A stretch of 64,000 bases of DNA, from contig BLSF01000078.1 in NCBI GenBank assembly GCA_012862575.1, forward strand, positions 1-64,000, written 5' to 3'. The notes below the pieces were generated by a model that saw only the letters and a list, made by a program, of their open reading frames with translations, was not told where the DNA came from and ran no database searches. The position numbers and the translations under genes were made by a program. Source of the stretch: Parietichytrium sp. I65-24A (lineage: Eukaryota > Sar > Bigyra > Thraustochytrida > Thraustochytriidae). Positions 50,802 through 60,210 of this stretch are shown here, one piece after another; positions within the stretch are counted from its first letter, which is position 1; each line of letters starts with the position of its first letter.

Positions 50802-52196
50802 CCAAGAGAATAGAGCCAACTTTCAACTTTTAGACGCTGGAGAAGGAGATGCAGAAGCGATGGAAAGGGCAAGTGTTTTTTAGTAAGTACAGAGACAGAG
50901 CAGCTGGTCCGGCACCAGTGATGGGTGCTGGGTGCTGGAAGCTTGTGCGATGCGTCAGGTTTCTGAAACATCAGGACCGAGAATTAGGAGGCAAAATTAC
51001 TTGCGCTGAGAGTGTCAGACCACTTTCTTGATGTATTCGCTTTGTGCCTGGGCTGGGCTGGGCTCCGACTGCAAATGGATAAAGTAAACGACGAATAGGT
51101 ACTTATTGGTCGATCAGCTGTGCTTCGGAAGCCGCTGGTGTGTGTACTGTGTGCAGCCGCCGGGGAGCCCGTAAGCTCCGTGACGCGAGAGAGCCGACTG
51201 TTATTTGGTTTCCGCCACCACGTTCCTGCACCACTGGCAGAGTATGTGAAAGTAAGCCTGGTAGCCAGCGAGGCATATCGCGCTCGTTGGTGGTTGCAAA
51301 TGCTTCTGGCAAATACGCAAGTACTTGTTGACGGAAAACAGCAAAGGCGTCAGTTGCAACGGATTCTCTTCAAGTTCGTTCTTGACTGTAAAAACAGCTC
51401 CATTACATCAGGCAACTCTGAGTCGTTACTTTCCACGCCGCCGCATTGGCAACCGGTGACTGGACCACACTCAAAGTGCAATAGCTCGGTCTGTTGCCGA
51501 TGTAAGCTTGAAAAGCCGAATTTGGAGGAAGTACCGCACTAGTGCACTTACCGCTGAGCGATTTTTACACGAGCCAGACGATGGCATGCCTTTTTATCAT
51601 TCCACGAGCTCTGCTCCCATTCACCATTCATCATTCACCATTCACCACTCACCACATCTCCACTCACGGTCTACGCAACCAAAGTTATGTCAAAGTTGAC
51701 GAGTCCCTGCAGTGCTATCGGAGAGGGTTATCGACCCTACAGGTCCAACTGGAAGGTACCGGTACTAGCTGGCGAGCTAGACTCCAGTACTGATGAGTTA
51801 ACGGGACCAGTATACATACCAACTAGTACACACAATTGTGTCGAGGTAGAGTTTGCTTAAAGCGATCGGTAGGATGGCGTTTGGAGCAAGATGAAGTTGG
51901 CGCAAGCTGGATTGGGAGAGGAGCGCATAGGAGCGCGCGAGTTGGGCAGCGGGAGCGAACGATATGATAGGATAGTGAGCAGCGGTACTAGCGGTACTCA
52001 GTAATCAACCCTGTAGTTGGATCGTTTTCAATGCAGCAGGCTCTTGTGTGCGATGGGTAAGAATTTGATTCCGATACAATCGGTCAAGGTGGCGCGAAGC
52101 TGTGATTGTTCGGAGCAAATGAAGAGGCATGGAAGACGGTGCGGTCCTCAGGCTAAAAGATTGTGAAACGGAAAGGTAGAGTAAATTGTCAATAAT

Positions 52197-53555
52197 CTAG
52201 TTCTCGGTGAGAGAGTCCGCGAGTGGGGATAGCATGGAGGCTGATGATGCCGTCCTGGACATGAGGGAAGCTTTGGACTGTTGATTGCTGCCCTTTTTGG
52301 AGAGGCTCGAGGGAACATCGACAAAACTTGGCAGGGCATTCCTTGCATTTGGGAAGGTGCGCTTGTAGAGCGCCGAGACCACGCGCTCCTGGGAGAGCAA
52401 TAGCTCCAAAACCTTTTCTCTGTCCGTCTCATCGAACTCTTTGCTTTCAAACGCAGAGTGGATGCTATCGCCATCCAAGCTTCGCTGGCTTGGTTGATGG
52501 AGTATCTTGGCGGACTTGTGCTGTTTGCGTACGTTGGATCTCACATCCTCCACGCACTGGCGGAGCATGACTTCGAGCTCTGTCCTGGTTTGCATGTCGG
52601 CGGAATAGGCTTGGCGCACCTTCTTCAGGTTTTGGCGCTCTGCTTCAAGTAATTTCTTCAGCCTCTTAATGATCTCCTTATACCTCATTTCAGAGTCCTC
52701 GGAAACGGCCCCAGTACTCTTCCCGGTGTGGCCCAACGAGTCGACGCTGCCATTCCGATTTGCAGGAGGAAGGACAGGGCTCCGTCCCCCAGCGCTCGGA
52801 GATCCGACATTCTGCAAGGTGCTGGACCGGCCCATGCTTTGCTTCTTGTAAGCGTTGAGCTGGTCAATTTCTTCCTGTTGCTTGGCAATAAGTTGCTCTT
52901 TATCTTCCATCTCCTGTCTGATCTGCACATTGTCTTTCTTGACAGCAACGAGCTGGCGGATCAAAAACTCCCTGTCATTCTCCTGAGTCTTGTACTGAGA
53001 CTTTAGTTTGGCATTCTCGGCCTGAAGCCCCTGATTGACCTTTTCGAGCCGGTCAGCCATCTCCTTAGCCCAGTCTAAACCACGCTCAAGCTGTCTGTTC
53101 TTCTCAATCCAGGCGGATGCCCCAACATCGGCCTTACTCTTTTCGATTTCTAGCTCTGACTGGATATCAAATAGACGTGCGCGGAAGGCTCTCAACAAGT
53201 CCTTTTCTTGATCTTGTAGCACACGGGCAGTGTTCTCCTTGACCGTCGAGATGTTCTTCATCAATTGAGTATGCATCTCGCGAATATTTTTGACCTTCTC
53301 GTCGCTCTCCATCCACGAGCTTCTGCCGTCTCTCAGCATTGTGACCTCTTCGTTCAGCTCGCGAATCTTCTCCTCAAACTCGCGCTCCCGGCGAATATAG
53401 GACTCTTGCCGCCTCCTCAAATCTGCTTGGAGTTGTTCGACTGTGGACGAGCTTTCAGTCGTCGGCCTGGCCGCAGCGTCCAGCTCATTTCTCAGCGACG
53501 CAATGCGCGCATTGATCTGCTGTTCTTTTGACGACGGCGAGGCAGGCGACTTCAT
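52197..53555 (-). CDS. Conserved-type coiled-coil protein
   Basis: A 452-residue single-exon protein. Residues about 15-230 and 285-350 are long coiled-coil segments with many Glu/Arg/Gln. The central block (A-S-A-W-I-E-K-N-R-Q-L-E, W-A-K-E-M-A-D-R-L, then E-N-D-R-E-F-L-I-R-Q-L-V-A-V-K-K-D-N) is unusually aromatic and specific for a coiled coil and looks like a conserved module, perhaps from a basal-body or ciliary protein. That suggestion is from memory and weak. A Ser/Gly/Pro linker at about 240-285 and a Ser-rich end flank the second coil. Its promoter side faces the HMMR-like gene 1.7 kb away. Confidence 0.75.
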   Translation of the reverse strand: MKSPASPSSKEQQINARIASLRNELDAAARPTTESSSTVEQLQADLRRRQESYIRREREFEEKIRELNEEVTMLRDGRSSWMESDEKVKNIREMHTQLMKNISTVKENTARVLQDQEKDLLRAFRARLFDIQSELEIEKSKADVGASAWIEKNRQLERGLDWAKEMADRLEKVNQGLQAENAKLKSQYKTQENDREFLIRQLVAVKKDNVQIRQEMEDKEQLIAKQQEEIDQLNAYKKQSMGRSSTLQNVGSPSAGGRSPVLPPANRNGSVDSLGHTGKSTGAVSEDSEMRYKEIIKRLKKLLEAERQNLKKVRQAYSADMQTRTELEVMLRQCVEDVRSNVRKQHKSAKILHQPSQRSLDGDSIHSAFESKEFDETDREKVLELLLSQERVVSALYKRTFPNARNALPSFVDVPSSLSKKGSNQQSKASLMSRTASSASMLSPLADSLTEN

Positions 53556-53945
53556 CTTTCTTCTTCCCCTCCGTTTCTACCCCTCGAGAAGCACTGCACA
53601 ATACTAAGACGGAATCTCAACCTGCACAGCGAGCATGCGCGCGCCCTCGCAGCTTGCACCTCGTTTCCGAATCCGACAACTGCTCTGCAAGAGGACACCG
53701 ACCTCAATCTCACTCTCACTATCGCTCTCGCGGCTCTCCCACTTGGCACGATGGCACGAGTCCGCTCTGCTTGCTGCTTGCTGCAATAGTTACACGCGAA
53801 AAGCAATTGCTATACCGCGGAGTGCCGACCACTACACAGCCAACACAGCCAACTCTCGCTGTTATCCCTTTCCAATCCCATACGCTTCCCTCTACCCTCT
53901 TGTCTGCCTCATTCCTTCCCTCCTCTTTTCTCTCTCGTTCACTGC

Positions 53946-54000
53946 CAATTCAATTCAATTCAATTCAATTCAATTCAATTCAATTCAATTCAATTCAATT
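53946..54000. repeat. CAATT pentamer x11
   Basis: Eleven perfect CAATT copies, then CAATC x2, CAATA and a degenerate GCAAT/CAAAA trail to about 54085. Confidence 0.95.
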
Positions 54001-54092
54001 CAATCCAATCCAATACAGTCCAACTTGAATTGCAATACAAAACAAAACAATGCAATACGACACAATGCAATGCAATGCAATAAAATTCCCAA

Positions 54093-54116
54093 ATCAAAAT
54101 CAAAATCAAAATCAAA
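54093..54116. repeat. ATCAAA hexamer x4
   Basis: Four perfect copies just after the degenerate CAATT trail. Confidence 0.9.
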
Positions 54117-54428
54117 AAAGAATCTGTGGACAATGCAGTGCAACACAGTCCAATCTCCTACCGCACAGCTACCCATTCGCGTAATCGACCGCAACGGATC
54201 TCAGCGGGTGGTGCGGACTGACCCGAACTCAGCAGGAGAACAGGGAGCTGTTCTTGTTTTGAGGAACGCAATTTAAATCGCATTTTGGCGAATTCCAGCT
54301 ATTTCATGCTATTTCTGCTATTTCAGTCATCGTTGTCATAGTCATAGTCATAGGATGTTTCTTGGAAAGGGTATTCTAACTGTCGCGGACGCCGAGGTCT
54401 ATCTTGAGATGATCGATTGAATGATTGA

Positions 54429-54456
54429 ATGATTGATTGATTGATTGATTGATTGA
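54429..54456. repeat. GATT tetranucleotide repeat
   Basis: About seven GATT units. Confidence 0.9.
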
Positions 54457-54547
54457 TGTATCGATTGTTGATGCATGCCATTGTGGATTGTGCGCTCAGT
54501 ATCCATGTCAATGTCAAAGCCAACGTCAAGTCAACGCTCTCGATCGC

Positions 54548-54583
54548 TGCGCTGACTGCGCTGACTGCGCTGACTGCGCTGCG
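54548..54583. repeat. TGCGCTGAC 9-mer x3
   Basis: Three perfect copies and a variant fourth (TGCGCTGCG). Confidence 0.9.
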
Positions 54584-54899
54584 TTCGTTGCTTTCCAAGT
54601 TCGCGAACGTTGAACATGGATTGTCGCGGTCCTTACTCTCAAACAACTCAGTTTCCAAAGTTTGAGTCAAAAAGAAAAGAAGACTCTAGTTACTCTAGAG
54701 TTGGCTGTGTTGGCTCGCGAGTTCCAGGTTTGCAAGTTGCAGATAAGCTTAGTTGCAGAATTCAGAATTCAGATAGTTGCAGGTTGCAGTGGTTGCAGGA
54801 CAAAGAAAAGAGAGCAAAGTTGTACTTTGCGCATTTTGCGCGTCACGAGAGAGGGAGCTCTGCGCGGCACTGGTGCCAGTGAACGCAGACGTGGGAATT

Positions 54900-54934
54900 G
54901 GAAAGTGGAAAGTGGAAAGTGGGAAGTGGGAAGA
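54900..54934. repeat. GGAAAGT / GGGAAGT heptamer x5
   Basis: Three GGAAAGT units then two GGGAAG-type units, again with one-directional variation, about 290 bases upstream of the HMMR-like start. Confidence 0.93.
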
Positions 54935-55223
54935 GTTTAGCGGAGTGGAGATCTGGTGTCGTTGACTTGGCAAGAGTCAAGCAGGGACCTGGAGAGAAAG
55001 GGGACAAAGGGCAAGAGCGAAAGCAAGAGGGACAGAAGAGCCGCGAACGGAAGCGACTCGGTCGATTAGGAGCCAAATTCTAACGTCCAGTGCGCAGAAA
55101 CCCTGAGCGATTGCATCGGAGTTTACGCAGGATTGAAGCCAGCAGCGCGTCTTGCACGTCCCGGCGGGCGCTTAAGTTGAACAGGAATCTCGCAAGCGTG
55201 CTGCGCGGTACACGTTTGGCGCC

Positions 55224-58200
55224 ATGTTTGGTCGATCTCAGCGCTTCACGCTTGAGAGCAAGGCTGGCGCGGACCTCGGGCCCGGCCACTACGATACGGA
55301 GAAGGCGGAGAGCGTGCTCAAGTCGCAGGCGTATCAGAACCTGCCCAAGTCCGAGTCGCGGCGATTTCTAGAGGAGCAAGCTGGTCGCGAGAACCTTGGC
55401 CCTGGCGCTTACAATTTGGATGACCTGGAGGCCGCCAAGCTGCATGCTGCACAGAAAATTGCAAGCGCAAGTGCGAGTGCGAGTGCAAACGCAAATGCGG
55501 CGCGGAGGAGGGTTTCCAGGGCGCTGCAGCCCATTGAATTCGACGTACCAGATGCCGCCGAGAGCGAGACAGAGAGGCTACGAAAGAGGATGCGTCAGGT
55601 GCTCGTGGAAAGGGACAATGCAATCATGGAGAACAGGAAGCTGCACAAGCAGAACAAGGAGCTTGCGGACAGGGCCAGGCACACGCAGACCGTGTATGCG
55701 GAGATTGTCAAGGTTCGGGACTCACTTGAAGCCGCCGGAGCCACCCAAAGAGACAATCTAGCAAGACTACAAGCGGCTCTCTCAGGATCGCAGCGCCTTC
55801 ACGAGCGTGTCGAGGAAAGGGCTGAGGGATTGAAGGCAGAGCTTTGCATGGCGACGCGGGAAGGCCAAAGCTTGAAAGAAATCGCCTCAACGCTGGACGC
55901 GAATGTGGAATCGCTACGAGTCCAGCTGCATGAGCTTAAAGACGAATCGGAGATCACGAATCTTGAGCTGGCGGCTGTGCGCAGTGAGAGTGGTGAACAG
56001 GCCGGACTCATCGACAAGCTGCAACAGGCCCTTCGAGAGAGCGAGAAACGCTGCCAGACTCTCGAAGTGCAATGCGAATTGGCCGAGAGGGACTCCCAAA
56101 ACTCGAAGGCTTCACTCGGCTCTACTCTGCAGGAGTTGGAGGAGGCGAAGGAGAAACTGGTGGATGCTGAAACGCGTCACGCTGCTTCTTTAGCTCAGGC
56201 AGATCTTTTAGCGGTCGAGAAAAGGAACGCGCTGGAGAGGGTCGAAACTATGCTTCAGGACCGCGACGCCATGGTGCACCAATTCCAATGCCTTGAAGAG
56301 CACACTAAGGTGCTGACCGGTGACCTCTCGACCTCGCAAGCGGCTGAGCAAGACCTAAGCCGAAGACTCGACGGTGCTCTCGAAGAACTTGAGCTGAATG
56401 GCAGGGTTGCAAATGATCGGCAGGCACAACTCGAGAAAGTTTGTGCAGAACTTGAGGAAGCCGCTCGGCAATTACAACTTGAAGAGACTAAAGTGCTCAA
56501 CCTTGAGAAAACTGTACACAACTTGGAGCAAGCGAACTCCTCGCTACAAGACTCTCTGGATGAGTCTAATAAATATAGAAATGACCTTGACACCGCCGTC
56601 TCATCGCTTGAGGTGGAGCTTGACAAAGCCAGGAAGACGATCGAGGATTCGGATAAGCACATTCACGAGCTTCAGGCAGCCAACTTGGAGGTTGAGGCAA
56701 GGTATTCCGAGTTATCGAACCATTGCGAGGGCCTTGAGCAGGAGAAGGGTTGCCTTTATGAAGAAGCCAGTGAGCGCGAGAGTCAAATTTCTGGCCTGAA
56801 AGAAGAAGTAGAGAAGGCGAATGCGAGCTGTGAAGATATCCGAAGACACTCTGAAGCGGAGCGCAACTCCCTCGTCAATAAAATCGCGCAGATAGAGGCC
56901 CAGTCCTCAGAATTGAGCGGACAAATTGATGCAATGTCTGACGCAGAGAAAGCTATGCAACATAAGATGGAAAGGTTGGAGAGCGAAAACTCTTCACTTG
57001 AAAAGTCCCTCCAGGCGACTGAAGAGCGTCAAGCTTCACTTCGCAAGGAAGCGTCCGAAGAGATCAGCGCACTAGTAGAGGATCGTGACCGACTCGCTGA
57101 GGACGTCGCACGGCTTGAAAATCAGTGCTTGGGTCTGACTGACAAAAATCAGGAGCTTTGCGTAGTGAAAGGCAAGCTCGAAGACGCCGTCGAACGCCTT
57201 GAAGGGGAGATGAGCTCGCTCAGAATCTCATTGGATGAGTCCCAAAACGTACAGAATGTAATGCAGCAAAATTTCTCCGAAGAACTCAAATCCGTGCTCG
57301 AAAAGTCCGGAGCAGAGCAAGATGCGTTGCGCATGCAGCTCGAAGATCTGGAAAATCGGTCTGAAACGCTTTCGCGCGAATTGGATTCGAACGTCAACGA
57401 GAAGGAAACTCTCCGCGAGGAGATGGAGCAATTGGAGAAAGATAAGCAAACGCTCAAGGCAGACCTGGAAAACCTGGAAAACGCTCTACATAGTAGAGCT
57501 ACAGATCGAGCGGCGATGGAGGAGTTCTGGAGCATGAAAGTGAAAGGCTTGGAGTCTAAATTGGAAGCCAGTGAGCGCGAAGTGGAACAGGCAAGAGGTG
57601 AAACGGCTGAACTCAGCCAGCAAAACCAGATTGCAGCACACCGACTCGAGAAAGCAGATAGCCTGCTCGAAGGCATAAAAGCTGTAAGGAGCGACTGCTC
57701 ACGTTCGCGAAAATCGATTTCCAACAGTCGAGAGGAGATTACAGTGTGCATGAATGAGTTCGCAGCCTTTCTCGAAGAAGTCAGCGAGCAGCTCGTGGTA
57801 AAATCCGATAAAGTTTTGGAAGACGAGAAAGAACAAAGAGAGCGGTTGGGGGAGCAAAGAGTCATAAGCGAGGACCTTCGCGACGCCCTTGAGCAAACTC
57901 AGGAATACTTGTCTGAAGCCGAGGAGCAGATAGCGTCGCTTGCGGGTGACTTGGAGCAGAATCGCAAAGCTTTGGAACTCACCCGGGCTGAGAAGGACAC
58001 CTATTTGGTTCTCTCGGAGAGTTTGAAAGAGTCTCTCGGCAGCCTTCGAGAGACGTGCGCTGGGCTCCTGCAGGAAGGCATTGCAACTTTCACGAGGGAG
58101 TGCGAAGACCGTGTTGCCCAGGACCTGACGAAGCTTTGTGACAAAATCCAATTGCTGGAAGCCCAATTTGGCCGTCTTGCAGTGCAGTATGATCATCAAT

Positions 58201-58871
58201 CGAAAGAGCTTGAAATGGCAGGTGAGGAGCTGACATCCTCGCTTAGCGACGCTGCTGAGATGAGGGCTCGATGCGAGGCTCTCGAGCAAGAGAGAGCGGA
58301 AGAGAGCGTGGAGCTTGAAGAGGCCAGGCAAAGCTATGCCGAACTCGAAGAAGAAATGCGTGCTGTTTCTCTCAAGTTGGCCTCCATCGAAGAAGTGCAT
58401 GACCAGAAAACTGCCAAAATGAAGCGAGTGTTGGAGTCCGAGAACCAAATTCTTCAAGAGGCAGTTTCGAGGTCCAAACATGTGGTGGAGAATTACGACA
58501 AGCTTGAAGGGACGGTCCGAGGGCTGCAAAAGGATTTGGAGCAAGCAGTTCGGAAAGAGGCTGGTCTGCACGAGATGATTCACAAGTATCAGGCACAACT
58601 GGTCGCGAACAACCTGCTCCGCTCCGATGAATTGTTCACCAAGGAAAATGAGCTCGCCATGACCCGGGCGGAGCAGGAGACCGCCAGACTAGAAGTTGAG
58701 CGGCTAGTTAACGAAGCTGCGGCCCTTGCTGGTCACCAAAATCACAAACAGAAAATCCAATACCTGAAGAAGGTGAAGCAGGAAAACGCAGACCTAAAAC
58801 TTCAAGTGTCAAGGCTAATGGCACGCATAAAGCACATGGAGATACGTCAAAATCACAATGCAAGTACATAG
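55224..58871 (+). CDS. HMMR: HMMR/RHAMM-like spindle-associated coiled-coil protein
   Basis: A 1215-residue single-exon protein, about 1.7 times the length of human HMMR. The N-terminus has two P-G-x-Y motifs (L-G-P-G-H-Y-D, 18-24; L-G-P-G-A-Y-N from 57), as in the HMMR N-terminal domain and sperm-tail PG-rich proteins. An Ala/Ser/Asn repeat (about 79-93) is followed by nearly 1000 residues of Glu-rich coiled coil. The C-terminal box G-H-Q-N-H-K-Q-K-I-Q with a following K-V-K-Q-E-N and leucine repeat (about 1170-1195) matches the conserved C-terminal bZIP-like box of HMMR, which targets centrosomes and spindle poles through dynein/TPX2 contacts. It should therefore act on microtubule organisation in mitosis. 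The ATG at 55224 has an in-frame family N-terminus directly after it. Confidence 0.87.
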   Translation: MFGRSQRFTLESKAGADLGPGHYDTEKAESVLKSQAYQNLPKSESRRFLEEQAGRENLGPGAYNLDDLEAAKLHAAQKIASASASASANANAARRRVSRALQPIEFDVPDAAESETERLRKRMRQVLVERDNAIMENRKLHKQNKELADRARHTQTVYAEIVKVRDSLEAAGATQRDNLARLQAALSGSQRLHERVEERAEGLKAELCMATREGQSLKEIASTLDANVESLRVQLHELKDESEITNLELAAVRSESGEQAGLIDKLQQALRESEKRCQTLEVQCELAERDSQNSKASLGSTLQELEEAKEKLVDAETRHAASLAQADLLAVEKRNALERVETMLQDRDAMVHQFQCLEEHTKVLTGDLSTSQAAEQDLSRRLDGALEELELNGRVANDRQAQLEKVCAELEEAARQLQLEETKVLNLEKTVHNLEQANSSLQDSLDESNKYRNDLDTAVSSLEVELDKARKTIEDSDKHIHELQAANLEVEARYSELSNHCEGLEQEKGCLYEEASERESQISGLKEEVEKANASCEDIRRHSEAERNSLVNKIAQIEAQSSELSGQIDAMSDAEKAMQHKMERLESENSSLEKSLQATEERQASLRKEASEEISALVEDRDRLAEDVARLENQCLGLTDKNQELCVVKGKLEDAVERLEGEMSSLRISLDESQNVQNVMQQNFSEELKSVLEKSGAEQDALRMQLEDLENRSETLSRELDSNVNEKETLREEMEQLEKDKQTLKADLENLENALHSRATDRAAMEEFWSMKVKGLESKLEASEREVEQARGETAELSQQNQIAAHRLEKADSLLEGIKAVRSDCSRSRKSISNSREEITVCMNEFAAFLEEVSEQLVVKSDKVLEDEKEQRERLGEQRVISEDLRDALEQTQEYLSEAEEQIASLAGDLEQNRKALELTRAEKDTYLVLSESLKESLGSLRETCAGLLQEGIATFTRECEDRVAQDLTKLCDKIQLLEAQFGRLAVQYDHQSKELEMAGEELTSSLSDAAEMRARCEALEQERAEESVELEEARQSYAELEEEMRAVSLKLASIEEVHDQKTAKMKRVLESENQILQEAVSRSKHVVENYDKLEGTVRGLQKDLEQAVRKEAGLHEMIHKYQAQLVANNLLRSDELFTKENELAMTRAEQETARLEVERLVNEAAALAGHQNHKQKIQYLKKVKQENADLKLQVSRLMARIKHMEIRQNHNAST
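55457..55500. repeat. Coding hexamer repeat encoding Ala-Ser/Ala-Asn
   Basis: GCAAGTGCGAGTGCG-type hexamers within the HMMR-like gene encode an A-S-A-S-A-S-A-N-A-N stretch; the hexamer keeps the frame. Confidence 0.88.
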
Positions 58872-59373
58872 AGACAGAAGTGGCCACTGATTTCGTCAAA
58901 CGAAAAGAACAAGAACGTAAAGTATTTCCGAATCCCATCATTTTGTAAACTTGTATCATTCGAGACGTGTAGCCGAAACTGCTTGCGAGGAATTGCAATT
59001 TTTGTCTTGCAGGAGCATGTCGGGAGGTGTGTGCGTGTGTACGTAATGCTCTAGGCGCCGGGAGTATGCACGATGGCGGAATTGAAGCCAGTTTCTTTAG
59101 TTGGATTTTTCATGTTTTTTTTTTTCTTTTTTGGCGACGCTGTAGCCCGACGAAAGTCCCAGCGGAAGCGAAGGAGAGTGAGCAACGGCAGTAGACCGAC
59201 AAAAGGGCCGCTATCAGTCTTGGAGATCTTTATGGGAAGAAACGAGCCAAAAGAAGGGAAAGAAGGCTGATAATTTTCGACACAGTAAAAAAGTCCAAAT
59301 CTCGTGATGGTAGTTTAGTTGGTGATATGAAGTTAGGGGCTAGTACAATACAAACTGTTTAAAAAAAAAAGAA
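58872..59373. other. Convergent 3' spacer
   Basis: About 500 bases between the ends of the HMMR-like gene (+) and the GGPPIG-motif gene (-). A T-run lies at 59111-59130 and an A-run at 59361-59370. No gene seen. Confidence 0.6.
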
Positions 59374-60210
59374 TTAAAAGAAGAGGTCCGCGACGCCGTA
59401 GAAAGTGTCGTCAACGGGAGGCTCCGGAAAGATGTCGCTCTCGGCATCCTGAGAGCCGCCCTGGCCCTCAGATTTCTTGTTGCCCGCGCGATCATAGTCC
59501 AGAGAAAACCGGCAGTCATCCTCTCCACGAGTTGGAGAGGAGTCTTGCGGGGAACACGACTCAGAATTCGCACAAGCAACGGGAACTCCAAGACCCCTGT
59601 TTGAGTCTATCCTATTTCTGATCGTGTTCATCACCTCCAACTCAGCCTTCTTGATGAGCTCGGGCCCCGTTTTGGCCTCCTCGAGCATCTGCCGTCTCAC
59701 TGTCGCTGGCACCCTGCCTTCGCGCGCAAACCTCTCTTTGCCCAGCCTCTGCGGCATGGGGCTCCCAACACTACTTTTCAGCCTTCGCCCCGTCTCGCGC
59801 TCCAACTCAAAGCTGTCAAGGCTGTGTGTCAGCATGCGCTTCATCCTCGGCGAGATCCCAATCGGCGGTCCTCCGTCGTTCGGGACCGCCGAGCCCCCGA
59901 TCTGAATGAACATCTCGCAGATCTGCACGGACTTGAACGCCACCCTGCGTTTCTTACTCGCCCTCTCCATTCCGCTTCCCAATCCGTTCGCCGCTCCGCC
60001 TACGCCTACGCCTACGCCTGCACCTCCCATGCCATTACTGCCATTACTGCCGCGCTTCTTCAGCGCGCCCTTAGGCTTGATGCTCTCCCGCGATTCATCG
60101 TACTTTGGACTCTTGCCCGGACCGAAACTCGGCGCGAAACCAGTCGGCGACAAAGTCGACCTACCGTCGAACGCCTGCCCTGTTTCGATAACCGCCGGCA
60201 CCACCCTCAT
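59374..60210 (-). CDS. GGPPIG-motif protein of unknown function
   Basis: A 278-residue, mostly disordered protein. After a Gly/Val-rich low-complexity stretch (about 62-78), residues about 87-125 hold a conserved-looking block: K-K-R-R-V-A-F-K-S-V-Q-I-C-E-M, then G-G-P-P-I-G-I, then R-M-K-R-M. This resembles a VxFxxVxVREY...GPPxxLGW motif that I associate from memory with many stramenopile and other protist proteins, some in several copies per genome. A charged helix follows (E-L-E-R-E-T-G-R-R, then V-R-R-Q-M-L-E-E-A-K). The C-terminus is acidic and ends F-F. A basic patch may be a nuclear signal. No function is known. Confidence 0.68.
   Translation of the reverse strand: MRVVPAVIETGQAFDGRSTLSPTGFAPSFGPGKSPKYDESRESIKPKGALKKRGSNGSNGMGGAGVGVGVGGAANGLGSGMERASKKRRVAFKSVQICEMFIQIGGSAVPNDGGPPIGISPRMKRMLTHSLDSFELERETGRRLKSSVGSPMPQRLGKERFAREGRVPATVRRQMLEEAKTGPELIKKAELEVMNTIRNRIDSNRGLGVPVACANSESCSPQDSSPTRGEDDCRFSLDYDRAGNKKSEGQGGSQDAESDIFPEPPVDDTFYGVADLFF

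Larger units (their letters stand above)
49806..52196. other. Gene-free region between the EGF-like and coiled-coil genes
   Basis: About 2.4 kb without a supportable gene. Repeats: CTCCTTG-type at 49898-49930, CTATCAACA x3 at 50024-50050, GAATTCAGAATTC at about 50274, TTCTGGC x6 at 50760-50801, CATTCACCATT at about 51620, and GGTACT words near 51750-52003. A 140-codon frame at 51120 has no recognisable features. Confidence 0.6.
53556..55223. other. Divergent promoter region of two coiled-coil genes
   Basis: About 1.7 kb with many arrays: CAATT x11, ATCAAA x4, GATT, TGCGCTGAC x3 and GGAAAGT x5. No gene seen. Confidence 0.65.

Noticed and set aside
51120-51542. 140-codon frame in a gene-free region
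   Set aside because: No domain, signal or biased composition beyond a few Cys, and no start-region support; likely chance.
57699-58598. 299-codon open frame on the minus strand
   Set aside because: Antisense shadow of the HMMR-like coiled coil, a common artefact of Glu-rich coding sequence.
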